Of a stretch of DNA of 64,000 nt, positions 58,168 to 64,000 are shown piece after piece. A program made the position numbers and the translations under genes. The stretch comes from Aquicoccus sp. G2-2. Its GTDB lineage: Bacteria; Pseudomonadota; Alphaproteobacteria; Rhodobacterales; Rhodobacteraceae. The notes under the pieces are model-generated. The model saw nothing but the letters and a program-made list of their open reading frames with translations. It had not been told where the DNA came from and did no database searches. The stretch spans positions 1,116,001 through 1,180,000 of the forward strand of contig NZ_JAYDCK010000003.1 of NCBI RefSeq assembly GCF_034555965.1, written 5' to 3'. Each line of letters starts with the position of its first letter. The first letter of the stretch is position 1.

Positions 58168-58653
58168 ATGACAGTCCACCGCCTGCCCCCGCGGTCCGTT
58201 GCGGCTTGTCTGGCTTTGGCCGGGCTGGCTGCCTGCGCCCCGGTGAGCGTTTATTACAAGGCCGGAGTGCCGGTCGCCAAATCGCAAAGCGATCTCACCG
58301 ATTGCCGGGTGATTGCCGTTAACAAAGTGCCCGCACGGCCCGTCGTTCGGGTGATACCTGGGCTACCGCTGCCGCCGCGCAAGGTTTGTGATGGCAAAGG
58401 GAATTGCCATATGATCCCCGGCCGCCGCACCCCACCCGAGATTGTCACCGAAGATGCCAATGACGGTCTGCGCGCCGATGTTGTGGCGCAATGCATGAAC
58501 CGGCAAGGCTATGTTCACATGACGCTTCCCAACTGTTCCGAAAGCATTTCGAAGGCGGTAACACCGCAGCAGACCACGGTTTTTCCAAGGCTGACCAAAA
58601 ATGCCTGTGTCGTGCGCAAAGGCAAGGTCTGGCAGATCGTCACGCCGGGGTAA
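58168..58653 (+). CDS. putative lipoprotein of unknown function
   Basis: A 161-residue exported protein. The signal sequence ends in LAGLAAC, a good lipobox, so lipidation at that Cys (about residue 22) is likely. The mature part has five further cysteines (DCRVIAV, RKVCDGKGNCHM, VAQCMNRQGY, NCSES) in a proline-rich context. The second ATG (58168) has GGAGG at ideal distance; the first (58159) lies directly on the SD. It converges on the kinase-like gene. Family not recognised. Confidence 0.75.
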   Translation: MTVHRLPPRSVAACLALAGLAACAPVSVYYKAGVPVAKSQSDLTDCRVIAVNKVPARPVVRVIPGLPLPPRKVCDGKGNCHMIPGRRTPPEIVTEDANDGLRADVVAQCMNRQGYVHMTLPNCSESISKAVTPQQTTVFPRLTKNACVVRKGKVWQIVTPG

Positions 58654-58688
58654 CGGGGGCTGTCCATCGGTGACTCGGCGTCATCCAG

Positions 58689-59651
58689 TCAGTCGCCTGC
58701 CAGATACCCGTTGATGGCCGCCACCGCGTTTGCTCGTCGTTTGCTCTGTGCATGAAATTCCTGCACGAAACGGGCGAATAGCTGCTCGCCGATGAACACG
58801 GGCAAAAGCCGCGCCTTTTCGTTCTCGCTCAGCACATCGCTTTGCAGGAACGCCTGCACATCGCCCCGATCCAGCCCATGAATACGCGTGGTCGGTTCTC
58901 TGTCACCGCGCAGTGTCAGCCAAACCAGAAACCGCGCGCTCATCCTTGCCAGAAGCTGCCGGTTCTCGCCCTGTATGTCCACGCCGGTCAACACTCTGCC
59001 ATCCCATAGCATGTTGAGATCGACAAAATCACTGTGCCCCGGCGCGAGCCACGCATGAACGCCTTTTGCCGCCGCGCCGCGCGCCGCCGTCGCCGCTTTC
59101 AACCGCTCCATCAGTGCCGCATCCTGCGGGCCGAGATGAGAAAGATCCGTCGCCGCCATCCGCTCGATCCACCGCCCTGGCGCGTATTCGGGGCATTCAA
59201 GCCGAGGCGCGCAATAGGCTTTGAGCCAACCGCCCGCCCGCTGCAGCAGCGCCGCGCGCCGCTCAGGGTCCGCCTGCGCCAGATGGTCGCGTAACCGCTC
59301 TCCCGGTGCGAAAGACAGCACCGCCAGCCCTGCATCGGGGAATGCCATCAATGAGCGGTTCACCTGATACGGCCCCTGCCCGAGATGCGCCGCCGCAAAC
59401 GTCAACTCGCGCTGCTGACGTCGCACAATCCGCGCCGCCTTGGGGCCAGCGAACCATTTCACGATCACCGCCTCGCCGCCGATTGTTGCGGCCAGAACGG
59501 CATGCTCGCCGCGCTTGTGCTTAAGCACTTCGCTCACTTCGGCATCAGCACAACCGGGCATTTCACGCAACCGCGCGCCAATCTCTTCCGCCGCCAGCCG
59601 CGCCGCTTCAAGCCGCGCCAGCCGCGCTTCCAACCCCGCCCGTTGCGGCAT
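58689..59651 (-). CDS. aminoglycoside-phosphotransferase-like kinase-fold protein
   Basis: A 320-residue protein with an APH/choline-kinase-like core. GHSDFVDLNMLWDG (about residue 222) replaces the usual HGDxxxxN catalytic loop as H-S-D-x-x-x-x-N, and GVDIQGENR follows as the metal-binding DxG-like segment (D-I-Q rather than D-F-G). An N-terminal nucleotide-binding region has VIVKWFAGPKAARIVRRQQRE. It starts 3 bp after ntrX, so it is transcribed with the nitrogen regulators. Its substrate is unknown. Confidence 0.72.
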   Translation of the reverse strand: MPQRAGLEARLARLEAARLAAEEIGARLREMPGCADAEVSEVLKHKRGEHAVLAATIGGEAVIVKWFAGPKAARIVRRQQRELTFAAAHLGQGPYQVNRSLMAFPDAGLAVLSFAPGERLRDHLAQADPERRAALLQRAGGWLKAYCAPRLECPEYAPGRWIERMAATDLSHLGPQDAALMERLKAATAARGAAAKGVHAWLAPGHSDFVDLNMLWDGRVLTGVDIQGENRQLLARMSARFLVWLTLRGDREPTTRIHGLDRGDVQAFLQSDVLSENEKARLLPVFIGEQLFARFVQEFHAQSKRRANAVAAINGYLAGD

Positions 59652-59654
59652 GGC

Positions 59655-61070
59655 TCACCCCGCGCCCTCCGCGACATCGTCTTCCACCGTCGCCACCCGC
59701 GCGCCGGATTTGTTGGTCGTCACGACGCCAAGGCTTTTGAGCTTGCGATGCAGCGCCGAGCGTTCCATGCCGACAAATTGCGCCGTGCGGCTGATATTCC
59801 CGCCAAAACGATTGATCTGAGTCAGCAGGTATTCGCGCTCAAACGCTTCGCGTGCCTCGCGCAGTGGCAGCGTGGCCAACACGCCCGAAAGCACAACCCG
59901 GCCCTCGTCGCCGGTCTTTTCCTCTTCGGTCGGCAGTTCCTTCGCCTCGATCTCGCCTGCCGGTTCCCCAAGGATCAAAAGCCGCTCGATCACGTTGCGC
60001 AGCTGGCGCACGTTGCCCGGCCAAGGCATCGTCTGCATCAGCGCCACGGCCTCCTCTGACAATGGCCGCTGTGGCAAACCTTGGGTGCGGTTGAATTCGT
60101 TGATGAAATACTCGGCAAGCCGGGGAATATCCTCGCGCCGTTCGGCCAGGCTGGGCACCGTGATCGGCACCACATTCAGCCGGTGAAACAACTCTTCGCG
60201 CATCCGCCCGGCGGCGATTTCTTCCTGCAAATTCCGGCTGGTTGAGGAAATCACCCGTAGATCAACCCGCGCCTTGTCTGTGCCGCCGACCCGCAGAAAT
60301 TGCTGATCCACAAGCACACGCAGGATCTTCGATTGTGTCCCCGGCGGCATATCCGCCACTTCATCAAAATAGATCACCCCGCCATCGGCTTCTTCCAAAA
60401 GGCCCGGCTCAATCCCGCGCTCTGGTGTCTCGCGCCCGAACAGCACCTCTTCCATCCGGTCCGGCTCGATCGAGGCACAGCCAACCACGATGAACGGCCC
60501 GTCCTTGCGGTTTGATTCCATATGGATGTAGCGCGCGGCAATTTCCTTGCCGACACCGGATGGCCCGGACAGCATCACCCGGCCGTTGGATTTCGTCACC
60601 TTGTCAAGCTGGCCAATCATGGTGCGGAACGCGGCTGATTCACCAATCATCTCGGCGCTGGCCACATCCTTGCGCTTGAGCTGGATGTTTTCGCGCCGCA
60701 GCCGCGATGTCTCCATCGCTCGCCGGATCACAACAAGAAGCTGGTCGATGTTGAACGGCTTCTCGATGAAATCATAAGCGCCCTGTTTGATCGCGGCGAC
60801 GGCAATCTCGATATTGCCATGCCCGGAAATGATGATGATTGGCACGTTGGGGTAGTCGCGCTTGGCCGCCTTGAGGATGTCAATCCCGTCCATCTGGCTA
60901 TCTTTGAGCCAGATATCGAGGATCAAGAGCGCCGGTGGCTCATCCGCAATCGCGCTCATCGCATCGTCGGAATTGCCCGCCAGCCGCGTTGCATAGCCTT
61001 CATCTTCCAGAATATCGGAAATCAGTTCCCGAATATCGCGTTCGTCATCGACAATCAGAATGTCACTCAT
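59655..61070 (-). CDS. ntrX: response regulator NtrX
   Basis: A 471-residue NtrC-family regulator, partner of NtrY. The receiver domain is residues 1-120 with phosphorylation Asp52 (LLILDIWLKDS). The AAA+ domain has Walker A GPSGVGKE at 169-176 and Walker B VIYFDEVAD at 232-240. The Fis-type helix-turn-helix at the end is NISRTAQFVGMERSALHRKL. The loop where sigma-54 activators carry GAFTGA is instead FGRETPERGIEPG (211-223), so it probably does not act on sigma-54. GAGGTGG precedes the ATG. Confidence 0.94.
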   Translation of the reverse strand: MSDILIVDDERDIRELISDILEDEGYATRLAGNSDDAMSAIADEPPALLILDIWLKDSQMDGIDILKAAKRDYPNVPIIIISGHGNIEIAVAAIKQGAYDFIEKPFNIDQLLVVIRRAMETSRLRRENIQLKRKDVASAEMIGESAAFRTMIGQLDKVTKSNGRVMLSGPSGVGKEIAARYIHMESNRKDGPFIVVGCASIEPDRMEEVLFGRETPERGIEPGLLEEADGGVIYFDEVADMPPGTQSKILRVLVDQQFLRVGGTDKARVDLRVISSTSRNLQEEIAAGRMREELFHRLNVVPITVPSLAERREDIPRLAEYFINEFNRTQGLPQRPLSEEAVALMQTMPWPGNVRQLRNVIERLLILGEPAGEIEAKELPTEEEKTGDEGRVVLSGVLATLPLREAREAFEREYLLTQINRFGGNISRTAQFVGMERSALHRKLKSLGVVTTNKSGARVATVEDDVAEGAG

Positions 61071-61079
61071 TGTTCCACC

Positions 61080-63344
61080 TCACACCGCTTTCCTGTGTTC
61101 AAGTTCCCCAACATCTTCCACGACCGAGAGCGGCAGGCGGATCACCGCCTTTGCCCCCGCGTGGGCGTCCGCCTCGAACGGCGTCGCGTCTTCCAAAGCA
61201 AGGCTGCCGCCGTGCTCTTCGATAATCTTTTTGACGATTGGCAGACCCAGCCCGGTGCCCTTGTCGCGCGTCGTCACGTATGGCTCAAAAAGCTTGGCAC
61301 GGTCTTCGGGAAGGCCGATGCCGTTGTCGATAATCCTGATCTCCGCATGGTTTTCGCGGCGGGTTGAGCGCACCCGGATCTCCGGGCGATAGCCTGTGTC
61401 GTCCGCGTGTGCCTCGCGCCATGTTTCAGTGGCCTCGCCCGCGTTCTTGATCAGGTTGGTCAATGCCTGACTGATCATCGTCGCATCGAATGCGCCTTCC
61501 AGTGGGTCATCACACAGATCGGCGGTTATCGTCACCTCCGGTTGCCCGGATTGCTGCAACACCACCGCATCGTTTACCAACCGGCTCAGGCTCTCTTGTC
61601 GGCGCACCGGCTCGGGCATGCGCGCGAATTTTGAGAACTCATCGACGATCCGGCGCAAATCTCCGGTTTGCCGCACGATCACATCGGTCAGTTCGCCAAG
61701 GCTCGCCGCCTCTGCCTCACCCAGATGGCGGGTGAACTTGCGCTTGATCCGTTCCGCCGAAAGCTGAATCGGTGTCAGCGGGTTCTTGATCTCATGCGCG
61801 ATACGCCGCGCCACATCGCCCCAAGCGGCCATCCGTTGCGCGCTGACCAAATCGGTAACATCGTCAAACGCAACCACATAGCCTTCGGGCTTGGCACCTT
61901 CGCCCTGCCGGGTGGACATCCGCACCAGCAGGTTTTCCAGCTGTCCGGCGCGCGTTACCTTCACCTCTTCCTGCACGGTGTTCGCACCGCTTTCCACCAA
62001 CGCATCGAACATCGGGCCAAACTCGGGCACCGCCACAGAAAGCGCCACCTGCGCCTGATCCCCACGCCAATCCAGCAGACGTTCAGCCGAGCGGTTCACA
62101 AACGCTATCTTGCCCTGCGGATCGACCCCGACAACGCCCGACGTGACCGAAGACAGCACCGAATCAAACAACCTGCGGCGCCGTTCGATCTGCTCGGTAT
62201 TGGTCAGAAGTGCTTCGCGCTGCCCTTTGAGTTGCCGCGTCATTTGATTGAAATAGCGGCCCAGCATGGCAATTTCGTCGTCGCCGTCCTCCTCGATCAC
62301 CTGCACACTAAGATCGCCCGCACCCACCTGTTGCGCCGCCCCCGCCAATCGCCCAACCGGCCGTGCCAAGCGTTCGGCAAACCACAGCCCAAGCCAGATC
62401 GCCGCAAGAATCAGGATCACCGCAAAGCCAAGGTAGATCAGGCCAAACTCGAACAGCACCCGGCCACGCTCGCTCTCAAGCTGCCGATAAAGCCGCACGG
62501 TTGCCTGCGTTTCGTCCAAGAGGTTGAGAATACGCCCATCCACCACCCGACTCACGTAAACCAAACGGTCGGGAAAGTTGGCCAGCGGCACAATGGCGCG
62601 AAACTCATTATTGTCCCAATCTTGAATGACCGCGATTCCATCCTGTCTCGCCCGTGCAAGGGCGCTTGCTCCCGGTTTTTCGAAATCGAACAAGTAGGAA
62701 TTCTTGCCGCGCGCGCGCAATTGACCGCTGCCGTCGATCACATAAGCCTCGCGCATGGCGGGCTGATACCGCTGTTGCGCCAGCGTCAGCACTTCGCGCA
62801 CTTCCGGGTCTTGCATGAACGGGTTTGAGGCGCGCGCCAGATCAATCATCCGCGCCACCGAGCGGGCGCTGCTTTCCAGCGTCTGGTGATGCTCCGCCTC
62901 ATAGGCCTGCGCCGCAGCGAATGACGAGCCCACAACCGAACGGACCCGCTGGGAGAACCAGCCCTCCAGCCCGATATTCACCGTCAGAACTGCAAAAATG
63001 GCCACCGTGATGGTCGGGATCAGCGCCATTATGGCAAACACCCCGGTCAGCCGCAAATGCAAGCGTGAACCCGCTGACCGCGCCCGCCGTGCGACCACCA
63101 TCCGTGTCACGCGGTAAAGCACCAATGCCGCCACCGCGACCACGTAAATCAAATCGGCCAGCATCACGAAGCGCAGGCTAGACGAGTTCGCTCCTTGCTG
63201 AAGTGGCCCCAGAACCAGATAGGTCGCCAATACCAGAATCGGCCCCAGAACCACCAACCCGAACGTGGCGATATTCTGCGCGCGTTTGATCCGGCGCAGG
63301 CGCACCAGCCTGTTCCACCAATATTTCTGTGCTCGGGATGCCAC
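61080..63344 (-). CDS. ntrY: sensor histidine kinase NtrY
   Basis: A 754-residue membrane sensor kinase. Four N-terminal membrane segments (about 25-110) precede a periplasmic or sensor stretch (about 110-290), another segment near 295-320, and HAMP and PAS domains. The H-box RRIAHEIKNPLTPIQ has phospho-acceptor His517, with ATPase boxes ALTNLIKNAGEA and DNGIGLPEDRAKLFEPYVTT following. The start is GTG at 63344 with GAGGG upstream. It is 9 bp before ntrX, forming one operon. Confidence 0.94.
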   Translation of the reverse strand: MASRAQKYWWNRLVRLRRIKRAQNIATFGLVVLGPILVLATYLVLGPLQQGANSSSLRFVMLADLIYVVAVAALVLYRVTRMVVARRARSAGSRLHLRLTGVFAIMALIPTITVAIFAVLTVNIGLEGWFSQRVRSVVGSSFAAAQAYEAEHHQTLESSARSVARMIDLARASNPFMQDPEVREVLTLAQQRYQPAMREAYVIDGSGQLRARGKNSYLFDFEKPGASALARARQDGIAVIQDWDNNEFRAIVPLANFPDRLVYVSRVVDGRILNLLDETQATVRLYRQLESERGRVLFEFGLIYLGFAVILILAAIWLGLWFAERLARPVGRLAGAAQQVGAGDLSVQVIEEDGDDEIAMLGRYFNQMTRQLKGQREALLTNTEQIERRRRLFDSVLSSVTSGVVGVDPQGKIAFVNRSAERLLDWRGDQAQVALSVAVPEFGPMFDALVESGANTVQEEVKVTRAGQLENLLVRMSTRQGEGAKPEGYVVAFDDVTDLVSAQRMAAWGDVARRIAHEIKNPLTPIQLSAERIKRKFTRHLGEAEAASLGELTDVIVRQTGDLRRIVDEFSKFARMPEPVRRQESLSRLVNDAVVLQQSGQPEVTITADLCDDPLEGAFDATMISQALTNLIKNAGEATETWREAHADDTGYRPEIRVRSTRRENHAEIRIIDNGIGLPEDRAKLFEPYVTTRDKGTGLGLPIVKKIIEEHGGSLALEDATPFEADAHAGAKAVIRLPLSVVEDVGELEHRKAV

Positions 63345-63457
63345 CCGCTGCCCTCATGATTCCAAGCGCCGGTTTGTTACAATATTTCGGCGCACCACCG
63401 CTTTGCCCGTGATCTTGCCCCGCACTGCGGCGGCCTTGCCACGCTTCTGTTGCGGTT

Positions 63458-64000
63458 TTACATCAATTTGCGGCGGCGTGTCACGCGAATATCAAGCTCG
63501 GTGATCTTCTTTCGCAGCGTGTTTCGGTTAATTCCCAGAAGATCGGCGCATTTCGCCTGATTGCCGCTTGTTGCGTCGAGCGCGATCTCAATCAGCGGCA
63601 TCTCCACTTCGCGCAGAATACGTGCGTATAGCCCGGCTGGCGGCAACATATCGCCGTGCAGATCGAAATAGCGGTTAACATGCCGCGCGACCGAGGCTGA
63701 CAGCCGGTCTCCATCGGCAATCCCCGGTGCTGTTGCCGCACCCGGTTGATTGCCCAGCAAGGTCTCAACCTCGCCACGACCAATCTCACCCGTCTGCGCA
63801 GTCAGCCCGAGCCTGCGCACCGCGTTCTCCAATTGGCGCACATTGCCCGGCCAGCTATACGCACGCATCAACTCAAGCGCCGCCTGCGAAAACATCCTTG
63901 GCGATGCAGCTTCATGCTCTCCTTGGGCCAGAAAATGTTCCGCCAGAAGGGGGATGTCATCCACCCGCTCGCGCAATGGCGGCACCGACACCGCCGCCCC
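63458..64000 (-). CDS. ntrC: nitrogen regulator NtrC, C-terminal part (partial)
   Basis: The C-terminal 177 residues of an NtrC-type regulator; the frame is open at the right edge. The end of the AAA+ domain ([20 protein letters not shown] and [15 protein letters not shown]) is followed by a linker and a Fis-type helix-turn-helix ([20 protein letters not shown], then ITELDI). The N-terminal receiver is outside the window. It is 113 bp upstream of ntrY, in the usual alphaproteobacterial order. Confidence 0.92.
   Translation of the reverse strand, partial: GAAVSVPPLRERVDDIPLLAEHFLAQGEHEAASPRMFSQAALELMRAYSWPGNVRQLENAVRRLGLTAQTGEIGRGEVETLLGNQPGAATAPGIADGDRLSASVARHVNRYFDLHGDMLPPAGLYARILREVEMPLIEIALDATSGNQAKCADLLGINRNTLRKKITELDIRVTRRRKLM

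Overview
The window reads as the chromosome of an alphaproteobacterium, most likely Rhodobacterales (Roseobacter/Rhodobacter group). The reasons are high GC, the conserved run ntrC-ntrY-ntrX ... trkA-trkH-hfq-hflX, a LivJ/LivG/LivF/LivH/LivM operon next to a GlxA-type regulator, a YcbK/YcbB cell-wall pair, a class II DAHP synthase and a monomeric NADP isocitrate dehydrogenase. No species name is claimed. Gene density is high and most content is ordinary core genome. Both ends cut genes: sufS on the left and ntrC on the right.

Layout. 1-6.7 kb: sufS 3' end, a secreted HExxH protein, tRNA-Arg(CCG), a TetR/FAD-monooxygenase operon with a clear autoregulatory operator, an LLM flavin oxidoreductase and a broken 2OG-Fe(II) oxygenase gene. 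6.8-13.1 kb: lepA, then an AT-rich two-gene module that overlaps the lepA stop codon (a Panacea/DUF4065 antitoxin-like protein and an unknown partner), a remnant of an amidase gene, palindromic repeats, an intact amidase, and a cupin/GNAT pair. 13.2-18.5 kb: cell envelope, with a DUF882 peptidase, an L,D-transpeptidase, lpxD, an acyl carrier protein and a ketoacyl synthase. 18.5-31.1 kb: a flavin reductase, an IalB-like protein, a probable small-RNA locus, a HerA-like ATPase, the branched-chain amino acid ABC transporter, a GlxA regulator, DAHP synthase and a PAS protein. 31.3-40.9 kb: yicC-gmk-carbonic anhydrase, a LysR/gcdH divergon, an orphan LuxR regulator, rpsB-tsf and a DUF502 protein. 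41-53.4 kb: an intergenic small RNA with its own promoter and terminator, a YejA-like binding protein, an XRE-cupin regulator divergent from an acyl-CoA-ligase/DsbA-like/MFS operon, icd, an SMR pump, a 3-hydroxyisobutyrate-dehydrogenase-like enzyme and a penicillin acylase. 53.4-64 kb: hflX, hfq, trkH, trkA, a lipoprotein, a kinase-like protein, ntrX, ntrY and ntrC.

Points to revisit. (1) The Panacea pair at 8583-9873 is the best candidate for an undescribed system: a toxin-antitoxin-like arrangement with base composition unlike its neighbours and a second protein without a recognisable domain. (2) Two intergenic small-RNA candidates stand out: 41014-41093 (minus) and 20282-20395 (minus, C/U-rich loops that could pair with Shine-Dalgarno sequences). 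(3) Five conserved genes (2OG oxygenase, PAS protein, LysR, penicillin acylase, hflX) are each broken by one single-base indel, mostly in G/C runs; this pattern suggests sequence error rather than five real pseudogenes.
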